Part shown: piece after piece, positions 17,483 to 27,115 of the stretch | Layout: each line of letters begins with the position of its first letter | Position numbering within the stretch: position 1 is the first letter of the stretch | Source: Salipiger pentaromativorans | GTDB lineage: Bacteria; Pseudomonadota; Alphaproteobacteria; Rhodobacterales; Rhodobacteraceae | Direction of reading: 5' to 3' | Assembly: GCF_024721115.1 (NCBI RefSeq) | Contig: NZ_JAMDHK010000007.1 | Span: forward strand, 7,041-71,040 | Length of the DNA: 64,000 nt | Notes under the pieces: generated by a model | The model's database searches: none | What the model was told of the DNA's origin: nothing | The model's input: only the letters and a program-made list of their open reading frames with translations | Translations under genes and position numbers: made by a program

Positions 17483-20400
17483 GCGTAAAGCCCTTTCAGG
17501 AGTTCGGCGTCGGACGTCGCGATCCCCGCCGCTGTGGTGCTGCGGAAGACCGTCGTCAGCGCTTCCAGACGGCGGGTCACGGTCTCTGCCGGCACGCCGG
17601 CGCAAAGCAGTCCGGCGGCGAAGACCAGCGGGTAGGGCAGACCGTCCGGCGCGGCAGCCATCAGCGCCGCTTCGGCCGCGGCGGGAGACCCCGCCGCAAG
17701 GTTGTCGGACGAGGCGATGACCCACGCCACCAGCGTGGTGCCGCCAGCCGGCGGCGCAATCAGAAGCGGCATGGCGCGCAGCCGCAGCTCCGCCGTGAGG
17801 GGCCGGGCCAGATCGGTGGCGGCCGCCTCCGGCACCAGCCGGCGCACAAGCGGCGCAACGGTCTGCGGCGGCAGCTCCAGCCGCGAGAAGGCCCGCACCA
17901 GCGCGGCGGGGTCCGGCGGGGTGTCCCGCCAGTCGAGCGCGGCGAACCGGATCGAGAACGCTCCCAGTGCGTAATCCGGCCAGGGGCCGCGTGCCAGCTC
18001 TTCGGCCCAGAACGGCGCCACCCGCGCGGCGACCACCGGCGGCGGCAGCACCTTGGCGAGAATGCGCGCCACCTCCAGCCCGCGCTCGACCCCGGTCAGG
18101 ATATGCGCCGCGCGGACGGCCCGCGCCACGGCCACCGCCGCCTGATCGGAGGGTATCGCCAGACCCTCGCTCAGCGATGCCAGCGCGTGCGCCAGCTCTG
18201 CCGGGTCGCGCGACGGGTCGGCCTGCCACACCCCCGAACAGCCGAAGAGCGTCAGCCGGTCGGCGAGGCTCCAGTCATCGGCCCCAAGCGCGACGACCTC
18301 TGCCAGCGCCGTATCCGGATCGTCGGCGGCATGGGCCGACCAGAGCGGCAGCCCCGCCAGGGTGCGGGCGGCGAGACAGGGCTCGATCATCTGCCCCGCC
18401 GAACGGCTCGCGCCGTCCCAGATGTCGCGCAACTGCAAGGGTGTCGGGTCGGCCGCCGCAACCAGCGCGGAAAGCGCGGCCCCGGTGTCCAGCAGGGTGC
18501 CAAGCAGCACCGCGCCCAGACCGGTATCGTCCAGCAGCCCCGCCATCAGCCGACGCACCGCCGCCGCATCCAGCCCCAGATCGAGCGCCCGGACCGCAAG
18601 CAGCGGCGCCCGCTCGGCAGGGTCTTCGACCCACCAGCTCTGCGCACCGTCCTGGCGTTGCAGGCCAAGCCGGGTGCGAACCAGCAAGAAATCGTCGAGC
18701 GCGACACTGCCGTCCAGCACCGCCGCGATCTCGGACCAGCGCAGCACCAGGCCGCTGCCGGTCGTGCGCGCCACGAGCCCGATTTCCTGCACACGCCGTA
18801 GCAGATCTCCGGCGGCGGGCTGGACCGCGGGATCCGGCGCCTCGAGCACAAGCCGGCCAGAGAAACGCAGCGGCGCCGAGCCCCCCGGCGCGAGCCGGTC
18901 GCCGACGGTTTCGACCATCCCGTCGTCCCGTTCCAGCCGGGCGGTAAAGGCGATCTCGTCCGTACCGTCGTTCAGCAGGGTCAGCCCCCAGGCCGGATCC
19001 GGTGCGATCTCGAGCGCGAGGGGGTCCGAAATCGCGCTCTCGTGCCCGTCTGCCAGCGCCTGCACGACAATGTCGTAGCCGCCCTCCATCACCGTGGAGG
19101 GAACAGTCACCGGGCCGGGCAGAGCCAGGTCCTGCGTCGTCGAGCTCCCGTCCGGCGCGTCCACCGTCACCCGCACCGCCGTGGCCGCCGGATCGGCGGT
19201 GAGATCGAGCAGCAGCCCGGCGGGCACCACGCGCACCACCAGATCGCGAGGCACCGCAAGATCGTGCCGGATCGGCACCGGGCCGACCGCCACCGGCCCG
19301 GCCCAGGCCCCCACCACCTGAGGGTCGGCCCGGCGCATCCGGACGGTAAAGCTCTGGTCTGCGGTCAGGCGCGGATCGTCGTAGACGAGGTCGATGGTCG
19401 AGCGTTGCACGACCCCCGGGCTGTTCCCCGGTCCCGCCGATTGCGCCGGGCCGGTGGCCTGCTGCGACGTGACCGTCAGGTCGGGCAAGGGCATTCCCGC
19501 CGCATCCAGGATCTGGACCTCGCAGGGGCCCAGCGTCTCGAGCTGGTAGCGCACCGAGATGCCGCCTTCGGCACGGAACTGCGCGGACAGGGCGACCGGC
19601 ACCTCCAGCACCGCCAGCGTCACCGTCTGCACGGCGGTCCAGGCGCTGAAGGCGGTTTGCGTCTCGGCCCGAACCCGGGCCGAGATGGCCTGCCCCGCCG
19701 CAAGTGCCGGACCGGTGACGACTGCCCGCCCCGGAACCGAACGGTCGATCACCGGGGCCGGGTCGAGCGCGGCGCCACCCGCGCCTGTCAGCTCGAGACC
19801 GGAGCCGACCCCATCCGGAAGCGACCAGCTCACCGTCAGGGTGGAGCCGTCGAAGAGGCAGGCCAGATCGGCAGGCGGCGCGAGATCTTCCAGCGTGATT
19901 TCGAACGGGTCGCTCCACGGGCTGAGAGACCCCGGCATCTCGACCCGGACGGCGAGGCTCAGGGCCGTGCCGTCGATGAGCGCCGGGCCGGTCACGAAGC
20001 GCCGGGTCTCGGCACCCTGCGGCGTCACGACCTGGGGTGCCGGCGCCAGCGCCGCGCCGCTGGCATCGGTGATCCGCAGAACCCCGGTCGCGCCGGCTTC
20101 CGCCAGCCACTGGACATCCAGACCCCCCGCGCCCCAGCGGGCCTCCAGATCGGTCGGGGCCGCCCAGACCCGGCAGTCGGCCGCGGGGCCCGGGGCGCTG
20201 GAAATCTCGCCATCGCGATGCGCCGTGGCCTGCGCGGTGAACCTCCCGGTCGCCCCTGCCGGCAGCGCGACCCTTGCCTCGGGGCTGTCCGCCGTGACCG
20301 CCTGCGGCGTCCCCAGCGCCGTGCCGTCGGGCATCGAGAAGACCACCTCGCCGGTGGCGCCCGCCGTCAGCGCAACGGTCGCGACAAGCGCCGAACCGTC

Positions 20401-23400
20401 GCAGCTTAGCGTGACCTGCGGCGGCGCGGTCTGGACGATTGTCAGCGAGACCGCCGCGCTCCAGTCCCCGAGATAGCTGTCCCGGCGGCCCCGGGCGCGG
20501 GCCTGGAATGTGCCGGGGCGCAACGTGTCCAGATCCGCGACCGGATACAGCGCCGAAAGCGCGACACCCGCCGAAAGGACCTGCGCCGGCAGCCCGGGCC
20601 CCGAGATCTCCATATCGTAACTGGCCGAAAGCGACGCCGGGTTCCAGTTGCCGCGCAGCCCACCGGACACGCGCTCGAGCGACCGCATCAGGGGGACATG
20701 AGGCAGCAGCGCGACACCGCCAGGCGGCGTACCGGACGAGGGGCCACCCGCCGAGGGCGTATCGTCATCGTCGTCATCCCCGCCGCCCAGCGCCTTTTTG
20801 ATCAGGCCGAAGATGGTAGACGCCACAACCGCGGTCCCGGCCTCCAGCGCGGTGCCAATCGCCGCGCCTGCCTCTTCGGCGGCAGCGGCGAGGATCGCGC
20901 GCACCGCGCTCCGGCAGACCAGCGCCAGCCCGTAGGACGCCGCCTTTTTCGCAAAGGCCATGCCCAGGATCATCGCCAGGGTCTCTTCGTCTTCCAGCAG
21001 GTTCTTGGCGAAGGTTGCGCCCTGAGTCCGGAGATTGTCGAGAATGAGCCCCGGCAGATCGTCGAAACGGGTGTCGCCGGGGATCGTCAGGCTGACCGGC
21101 GGCAGATCCCGCGACAACAGCGGCTGTCCCGAGACCGACCCGATATACATGTCGCAACTGACCGTGAAGGACAGGACCAGCGCGTCGCCCTGAACACTGG
21201 CGTCGGGCTTTCCGGCGCTGAACCGCGTGGCCAGCGCGCTGTCGGTGAGGAAATTGGCCAGCGACTGGCAGCCGCCGCCGCTCTTGTCCAGCAGTTCGAC
21301 CGCGGATTTGATCTCGCGCATCAGGTCGATCACCCCGTCCACGTCGGGGATCGGCCAGTCGGTCAGGGCCAGTGCGGTATGGTCGCTGTAGCGGGTGCAG
21401 GTGAAACCCACCGAAAACGCGCCCAGCGGCCCCAGCGCGGGCCCGCCGGAGATCCGTCCGGTGAGAACCGATTTCTCCGCCGGTGCCGTGCCGCCCCGGA
21501 TCTCCACTTCGGTCTTGACCATGCCCTTGCCGAAGAAATTGATCCCCGTGCTCAGCCGGAATGCCGCCTGCGCCCCGGTGCGGATGCCGATGCTCGGCCC
21601 CTTGTCGTAGGCATCGCCCGCCTGGGTGAGCGTGTCGCCGGCAAATTCGAGAAACAACAGCTTGATCGCGTTGTCGAGCTGCACATCGGCCTTGATCGCG
21701 CCAAAGCGCGACCCGCCCTCGGCAACGGTCGAGACGTGCAGAGTCAGGTCGATGTCCTCGACAAGCGTCAGCGTGACCAGCGCGGTGACGTGCAGCCCCT
21801 CCCGCAAGGGCAGCACCGCCGCCGGAAGCCCGCCGCGCGCGCCCATCTCCTGCGCCGCCGCCGCGTCGTCGAGGTAATAGATCACCGACCCGGCGCGGAA
21901 CCTCAGGTCGATGAACCCGTGGCTGCTCCAGTCCGCTCCGGCACCGCTGACGAACTGGGCCAGGAAATCCCCGACATCGAAATCGCGGGGCAGGGCGACA
22001 CTGAACAGTTTCAGCTCGCTGCCCGCGAGATCGAGCCGCGCGGTCATCGCCAGCCGCCGGTCGGTGGCACCGGTCGGCGGCGCCGGCCCCAGCAGCACCG
22101 CCCCAAGCACCGCAAGGCTGGTCGAGGCCGCCGCGCCGAACACGCGCGTGACCTCGAGCTGCAAGGCCGTCAGCACAATCCCCGGCAGTTGGAACGGCCC
22201 CGAGACCTGCTTGTCCGTGGAGCTGTCGAGCAGATCGAGCGTTCCGCTGGCCTTGGCATCGGTCAGGATCAGCTCGCCGTGAAAGCCGAAGGTGCCGCCG
22301 CCGATCCCGGTCAGGACGACCGGTCCCGACAGGGTGATCTGCCGTTCCTGCGCCGGGATGAAGCGGGCGGTCAGCGTCAGTGTCACGATGCCCAGAAGGG
22401 TCATCTGCGGCAGCGCGATCTCGACGCTGCTGTTGCCCGGCGTGGCGGCATCAATGCGCGCGGTCAGGGCCGCAGGCGCCGGCGCGGTCGTCGATCCGTC
22501 ACCGATCTGCACCAGCCGGCCAAAGAGGCTGCCCGCGGGAATGCTGAATTCGGCCGAAAGCAGCAGACCGGTTTCCGGATCGCTGTCGGGCCCGAGCGGC
22601 CAGTGCGTCCCCTTGGGCAGATCGCGCGGTTCGAGCCCGTCGAAAGCCGCCTTCAGCGCCGCGCTGCCGCTCTTGGCGCGGCTGTAGACCACAAAGCTGC
22701 CGGAGGTCACGTCAATGACCCGCTCGAGCGGTTCCAGACCCTGATGCAGCGCGCTGAAGCTGAAGCCATCGGTCAGCGTGGCCGCCACCAGGACCTGGGT
22801 CGGCGCCGGCGTCCCGTCCGGTTTCTTGCCGCGCAGCACCAGCCCATAGGCGGCGGCATGCCCGGCGAGCGTGCCGCGCAGCACCATCAGGTCGCGGTCG
22901 AGATTCACGACCAGCCCGATGTCCTCCAGCCCGAGCGGCCAGTTCTTCGGCACCAGCGGCGTCAGCGCCGGTGCCCCCGCCTCGGCCACGAGATCGGCAG
23001 CGGTCGGCGCGGTCTCGCCCTGCGCGGGCGGGTTGGCGGACAGCCTGAGGACGGTTTCGGTCCCGGCCTCTCCGAGACGGATTTCGGCCCCTCCGGTCGC
23101 AAGGTCGCCGAACCGGAACGCGGCTGCCAGCTTGGCGGTCGCGGCGGTGTCCGTCGCGTCGCTGCCCGGCACATCGAGCTCGACCGCAAGCGCGGTGAGA
23201 GCGATGGCCGCCGGCCCGAACCCCACGCTCCAGTTCATTTCCGACGCCAGATCCAGCGCCATCGCGCCAGTCGCGGGCACCAGCCGGATGCCCGCTTCGA
23301 CGATGATTAGCTGCGCCGGCGCGCCGTCGGCCTGCGGCAATTGCACATCGCCGATGCCGAGATCGGTCAGCACCGTGCCCAGCGACAGCGCCAGCGCGTC

Positions 23401-25803
23401 ACGCAGCCGTCCCTCGAAAGCCCAGTTCGCCTGACCCTCGCCGCGCTCGGCAGCGAGGGCAAAGCGGGTGCCGGCCAGGGTCAGCTCGGCGCGGATATGG
23501 CCGGTCACCTCCAGCGACGCGCCGGGATCGTCGCGCAGGGCGGTCAGATCGAGATCGACGCTGTCCAGAACGAAACGGTCCCCGACAAGCGGGATCGGCC
23601 TGGGCAGCGCCACCGACAGGGCGAGCCGCGAGACGAACCCCGCACCCTGCCCGCCGGCCGGCGCCTGATAGGCGACCGACAGCGCCCGTAGCTCCGCAAA
23701 GGCGGTGGTGTCGGGAAGCTGCCCGGCCTCGTCCGCCGGCGCCATGCCGGCGACCTGCGCGGGCGAAATCAACGCCGAGAGATCCTCGAGGCCGCCGGGC
23801 ATCCCCACGGCGCCGCTCATGTCGAAGGACCAGCTCCCATCCGCCCGGTAGCGCCCGGCGACACCGAAACTCGTCCGCCCGATGGCAACGGTGCCGCGCA
23901 ATCCTCCCTCGATCTGACGGCGGGCAGGATCGGCGGGCGTCAGCGCGTCGAGGTCAAGCCCCAGATCGGTGATCGTCAACCCCGCGATGGCGGGGATCGT
24001 CCAGCGGCCCACGGACAGCGCAAGGGCGGCACGGTGCAGCGTCGCGCCCGAGGGATCGACGGACAGATAGAGTTCGCGCAGGGCAAAATCGGTCACCGTC
24101 CCGAGCCGCCCGAGAGAGGTGGCCACGGCCTGGCCATCGCCACCGAACAGCTCTGCCCCATCGGCGGATTGCATCGGCTGGAGCGTGCGGGCGGTCAGCG
24201 CATAGCGGCCGTCCGCCGCCGGCAGCAGCGCCCGCACCTCCAGCGGCGCCAGCGTGCCCATCACCAGACGCCCGCCGATCACCCCGCGCAGACCGGTCAG
24301 CCCTCCGGCGGTCGCGACGGCCTCGATCGACAGCGAGGCGAGGTCCATCGACAGGCCGCTCGCCCCCAGCCCCCAGGCCGCAGCGCCGGCACCGCCCGGC
24401 GGCGTCAGTGTGGCCGCAAGCGCCATGCGGGTCGCGCCGCTGCCCGGCACATGGCTCAGCGCCATGCGCGTCACGGTCAGCTCCGCCACCCCGCCGACCC
24501 CATCGGGCAGGACCGGCGCCTCACCTCCCAGCACGACGGCGAGCCCGGCGATGTCGCCCACCCTCCAGGGCTCGGCCAGCGTCAGGCGCCAGGGCTCGGT
24601 GCCCTGAGGGCAGCTCAGCAGCACCTCCAGCGGTGTCGCCGCGCCCAGATCCAGAGTCGCGGCGAAGCGCGGGAAATAGCGCTTTGGCCGGCCCAGATAG
24701 GGCGGCGCGACATCGAATTGCGGCCGGGCCGGGCCGAGCGGCACGCTGACGCTGTCCATGCCGATCGCGGCCAGCGAGAGGGTCAGCGCGTCCGGCGAGG
24801 TCACCCGCGTGCTGCCCCGCGCGGTATCGACGTCAAGCTGCGCATTGTCGATCCGCGCCACCGAGGCGGCCCAGCCCGAGGCATCGAACATGTCGGCGGG
24901 AAACAGCTCTGCCGTCTGAAGCTCGGCCAGGCTGCGGTTGCCGAGCGGACAGGTCAGCACCATCTGCACCGCGCCATCGGTTTCGGTGAAGGCAAGCTCG
25001 GCCCGCGCCGCGGCGGCGCCGGCCAGGGTGGCCTGCCCGGCCACCCGGACATGGGTGGCATCCGAACCGATCTCGGGGCCTTGCAGCACAAGCGGGCCGC
25101 CCAGGGTGGTGTCGATATGGTGCGAGATATGCCCGGCGCCGATCACGTCGGGCCCGAGCGTGAGCGGATCGCCCGAGGCGGCCTCGGTGCGCAGCCGGTC
25201 GAGCAGCGCGCGAAGCTGCGCGCTGACCGGGCGCGATTTGTCGATCCGGATCTGCGACCAGCCGGACCAGCCCCCGAAGGACCGCCCGGCAACCGCCCGC
25301 ACCCGGACGCCGTAGGTCGTCAGATCGTCCAGCGCCTCCAGCGCGACGGCGGCGGTCGTGGGATCGGGCGGCACAGTCTCTCCGACCGCCGGCTGCGGAT
25401 CCAGCGGCTGATCCGCCGCATCGGCAATCTGCACCTCATAGGAATCCGCCCCCGCCACCGGATGCCAAGCGATCCGCAGCCCCTCTGCCCCCTGAGTCAG
25501 ATCCGGCGCCGCGACGAACCCCAGATCGACCAGCGCAAAGGCCGGCAGCGCCGCCGGTGGCGAAACCACGGTGAGGGACAGCGCGATGCTGGCCGGCGGC
25601 TGGACCGACGCGCCCGAGACCGTCGCCTGCCCGCCCGCCGGATCATAGGCGATGTCGGGCGCCGGGCTGAGCAATGCGCCGGTGGAATCGGTGACCTCGA
25701 GACGGGCCGAGAACCCTGCGGGGATCGCGGCGGCGTCCCAGCGGACATCGACCGATCCGGCCTCGTACCGGGCCGTCAATCCGGTTGGCGCCGCACCCGT
25801 CAT
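17479..25803 (-). CDS. Giant 2774-residue beta-repeat/fibronectin-like protein of unknown function
   Basis: No signal peptide is visible (MTGAAPTGLTARYEAGS), despite an extracellular-looking composition. Layout by eye: fibronectin III-like modules at about 1-190; a very long run (about 200-1620) of amphipathic beta-strands with recurring L-D-L/L-S-I patterns, as in repeating beta-groove or AsmA-like proteins; a helical Ala-rich stretch before an acidic linker of six Asp near 1673-1679; more fibronectin-like modules (about 1700-2290); and an alpha-helical C-terminus (about 2330-2774) with no recognised family. It might belong to one of the large uncharacterised beta-repeat families, which I cannot verify. 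Its ATG overlaps the upstream HNH-like stop and its stop overlaps the next ATG, tying it to two zinc-knuckle proteins and an EEP nuclease. The frame is open throughout. Confidence 0.85.
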   Translation of the reverse strand: MTGAAPTGLTARYEAGSVDVRWDAAAIPAGFSARLEVTDSTGALLSPAPDIAYDPAGGQATVSGASVQPPASIALSLTVVSPPAALPAFALVDLGFVAAPDLTQGAEGLRIAWHPVAGADSYEVQIADAADQPLDPQPAVGETVPPDPTTAAVALEALDDLTTYGVRVRAVAGRSFGGWSGWSQIRIDKSRPVSAQLRALLDRLRTEAASGDPLTLGPDVIGAGHISHHIDTTLGGPLVLQGPEIGSDATHVRVAGQATLAGAAAARAELAFTETDGAVQMVLTCPLGNRSLAELQTAELFPADMFDASGWAASVARIDNAQLDVDTARGSTRVTSPDALTLSLAAIGMDSVSVPLGPARPQFDVAPPYLGRPKRYFPRFAATLDLGAATPLEVLLSCPQGTEPWRLTLAEPWRVGDIAGLAVVLGGEAPVLPDGVGGVAELTVTRMALSHVPGSGATRMALAATLTPPGGAGAAAWGLGASGLSMDLASLSIEAVATAGGLTGLRGVIGGRLVMGTLAPLEVRALLPAADGRYALTARTLQPMQSADGAELFGGDGQAVATSLGRLGTVTDFALRELYLSVDPSGATLHRAALALSVGRWTIPAIAGLTITDLGLDLDALTPADPARRQIEGGLRGTVAIGRTSFGVAGRYRADGSWSFDMSGAVGMPGGLEDLSALISPAQVAGMAPADEAGQLPDTTAFAELRALSVAYQAPAGGQGAGFVSRLALSVALPRPIPLVGDRFVLDSVDLDLTALRDDPGASLEVTGHIRAELTLAGTRFALAAERGEGQANWAFEGRLRDALALSLGTVLTDLGIGDVQLPQADGAPAQLIIVEAGIRLVPATGAMALDLASEMNWSVGFGPAAIALTALAVELDVPGSDATDTAATAKLAAAFRFGDLATGGAEIRLGEAGTETVLRLSANPPAQGETAPTAADLVAEAGAPALTPLVPKNWPLGLEDIGLVVNLDRDLMVLRGTLAGHAAAYGLVLRGKKPDGTPAPTQVLVAATLTDGFSFSALHQGLEPLERVIDVTSGSFVVYSRAKSGSAALKAAFDGLEPRDLPKGTHWPLGPDSDPETGLLLSAEFSIPAGSLFGRLVQIGDGSTTAPAPAALTARIDAATPGNSSVEIALPQMTLLGIVTLTLTARFIPAQERQITLSGPVVLTGIGGGTFGFHGELILTDAKASGTLDLLDSSTDKQVSGPFQLPGIVLTALQLEVTRVFGAAASTSLAVLGAVLLGPAPPTGATDRRLAMTARLDLAGSELKLFSVALPRDFDVGDFLAQFVSGAGADWSSHGFIDLRFRAGSVIYYLDDAAAAQEMGARGGLPAAVLPLREGLHVTALVTLTLVEDIDLTLHVSTVAEGGSRFGAIKADVQLDNAIKLLFLEFAGDTLTQAGDAYDKGPSIGIRTGAQAAFRLSTGINFFGKGMVKTEVEIRGGTAPAEKSVLTGRISGGPALGPLGAFSVGFTCTRYSDHTALALTDWPIPDVDGVIDLMREIKSAVELLDKSGGGCQSLANFLTDSALATRFSAGKPDASVQGDALVLSFTVSCDMYIGSVSGQPLLSRDLPPVSLTIPGDTRFDDLPGLILDNLRTQGATFAKNLLEDEETLAMILGMAFAKKAASYGLALVCRSAVRAILAAAAEEAGAAIGTALEAGTAVVASTIFGLIKKALGGGDDDDDDTPSAGGPSSGTPPGGVALLPHVPLMRSLERVSGGLRGNWNPASLSASYDMEISGPGLPAQVLSAGVALSALYPVADLDTLRPGTFQARARGRRDSYLGDWSAAVSLTIVQTAPPQVTLSCDGSALVATVALTAGATGEVVFSMPDGTALGTPQAVTADSPEARVALPAGATGRFTAQATAHRDGEISSAPGPAADCRVWAAPTDLEARWGAGGLDVQWLAEAGATGVLRITDASGAALAPAPQVVTPQGAETRRFVTGPALIDGTALSLAVRVEMPGSLSPWSDPFEITLEDLAPPADLACLFDGSTLTVSWSLPDGVGSGLELTGAGGAALDPAPVIDRSVPGRAVVTGPALAAGQAISARVRAETQTAFSAWTAVQTVTLAVLEVPVALSAQFRAEGGISVRYQLETLGPCEVQILDAAGMPLPDLTVTSQQATGPAQSAGPGNSPGVVQRSTIDLVYDDPRLTADQSFTVRMRRADPQVVGAWAGPVAVGPVPIRHDLAVPRDLVVRVVPAGLLLDLTADPAATAVRVTVDAPDGSSTTQDLALPGPVTVPSTVMEGGYDIVVQALADGHESAISDPLALEIAPDPAWGLTLLNDGTDEIAFTARLERDDGMVETVGDRLAPGGSAPLRFSGRLVLEAPDPAVQPAAGDLLRRVQEIGLVARTTGSGLVLRWSEIAAVLDGSVALDDFLLVRTRLGLQRQDGAQSWWVEDPAERAPLLAVRALDLGLDAAAVRRLMAGLLDDTGLGAVLLGTLLDTGAALSALVAAADPTPLQLRDIWDGASRSAGQMIEPCLAARTLAGLPLWSAHAADDPDTALAEVVALGADDWSLADRLTLFGCSGVWQADPSRDPAELAHALASLSEGLAIPSDQAAVAVARAVRAAHILTGVERGLEVARILAKVLPPPVVAARVAPFWAEELARGPWPDYALGAFSIRFAALDWRDTPPDPAALVRAFSRLELPPQTVAPLVRRLVPEAAATDLARPLTAELRLRAMPLLIAPPAGGTTLVAWVIASSDNLAAGSPAAAEAALMAAAPDGLPYPLVFAAGLLCAGVPAETVTRRLEALTTVFRSTTAAGIATSDAELLKGLYA

Positions 25804-27113
25804 CTCACCTCTGCCGCGTTGGGCAGCCGCTCGGGATCGGTCCCGGGCAGCAGCGATTGCGAGATCACGTCATCGTCGTCTTCCGGCGCCAGCGCCTCGG
25901 GAAAGAGCGGATCGTCGTCCCGCCTGTCGGAGGCTCCGGCAAAGGCCAGCCTGTCATGGGGCGCCTCCGCGAACTCGTCATCGACCAGCATATCGTCCGC
26001 CGGCGCCTCGAAGGCGCGGTCGATCTCGAATTCGATGAACAGTTCGTGAAACAGCAGCCAGCGCGCCTCCGGGGCCAGCCGGTTCCAGACACCCGGCACC
26101 GCAGAAGAGAACAGCGGCGCGTGAAAGGTCTTGGCCCAGACCGTCCAGCAGCCCGACGCCAGAAGCGAGTCGCGGATCCTGCTCTTTTCGCGTTCGAGCG
26201 CCTCGCCAGAAACCCAGAGCCCGCCGCTCTGCCCCGGGCCGAGCAGGTCCGCCACGACCGTGGCCAAACGCTGGAGATAGGCGGTGGCGAGATCATGGGC
26301 GTCGGTCCGGGCCTGAACCCGACGGTCGGTCACATCCGGGCGCAAGAGCTCGCGCCGGTTGAGATTCCAGCCCAGAATCGTGCGCTCCACGCGCTCGCGC
26401 GCACGGGTGCGTCCACTCGCCAGCGAGATGCCGTCGCTGAACAGCCCAGGCGCCTGTTCCTCGGTCACGATGTCGAGCCATTCCGTGTTCGGCTCGATCC
26501 AGACCCCATCGACCTGATCCTGGGCCGCCGGCGCCGCTTGTTCCCGCTGTGTCAGCCGGACAAGCGACCTGTTGGCAAGATCCACCTGGCTGCGCGGCTC
26601 GCGGACGAATTTGAACATATGCCATGTCGGATCGCCGGCGATGCGCAGAAACCCGTCGGTGTCGTAATGCGCCTCGGGCCAGACCCAGCTTGCGAGGGCG
26701 GCGCGCAGCACGTCCTCGCCGTCGCCGTCATTGGCAAAGGACCGGCGCGAAATGCCCCGGCGGATATTGGCATAGCGCGTCGGGTTGTACCGGGCGAGCC
26801 AGTCGAGCCCCTCCTGCGTCCCCGGCGTCTCGCCCTTCGCGCGCCGGCAGGCGTCGCAGGCCAGCGCGACATTGTCCCAGCCATGGCTTTGCGGGATGAT
26901 CACCCCCTGCGTGATCCGCAGCGGATCGGGCTGCGCGCCGACGACCAGCTCGACATATTTGCGGTCGTCCGAGCAACGGTAAGCCATCGGCACATGGCTG
27001 CCCAGCGGGCTTTCGCAATAGGCGCAATAGGGCCCGAAGGCGGCCAGCAGCCGGTGCCGGTAATCCTCAGTGCGCCGGCTGCGGATCTGGAAGAAGCCGT
27101 CGATGGGACGCAT
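25800..27113 (-). CDS. HNH-like zinc-knuckle protein B of the cassette
   Basis: A 437-residue protein. The N-terminal part has paired cysteines CAYC at 30-33 and CDAC at 86-89, with WDNVALACDACRRAKG around the second pair, the typical beta-beta-alpha zinc form of HNH nucleases of the McrA/PtuB kind. The usual catalytic His before the IIP turn is Val here (GVIIPQS, V71), so cutting activity is doubtful. A later segment LNRRELLRPDVTDRRVQART resembles one in the upstream gene, suggesting paralogy. The C-terminal tail is acidic (RDDDPLF, PEDDDD). The stop overlaps the giant gene ATG; the start is 2 bases after the previous stop. Confidence 0.75.
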   Translation of the reverse strand: MRPIDGFFQIRSRRTEDYRHRLLAAFGPYCAYCESPLGSHVPMAYRCSDDRKYVELVVGAQPDPLRITQGVIIPQSHGWDNVALACDACRRAKGETPGTQEGLDWLARYNPTRYANIRRGISRRSFANDGDGEDVLRAALASWVWPEAHYDTDGFLRIAGDPTWHMFKFVREPRSQVDLANRSLVRLTQREQAAPAAQDQVDGVWIEPNTEWLDIVTEEQAPGLFSDGISLASGRTRARERVERTILGWNLNRRELLRPDVTDRRVQARTDAHDLATAYLQRLATVVADLLGPGQSGGLWVSGEALEREKSRIRDSLLASGCWTVWAKTFHAPLFSSAVPGVWNRLAPEARWLLFHELFIEFEIDRAFEAPADDMLVDDEFAEAPHDRLAFAGASDRRDDDPLFPEALAPEDDDDVISQSLLPGTDPERLPNAAEVR

Positions 27114-27115
27114 GG

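Noticed and set aside
20698-23310. 870-codon plus-strand frame inside the giant gene
   Set aside because: Antisense shadow of a gene whose own frame is open for 2774 codons with coherent domains.
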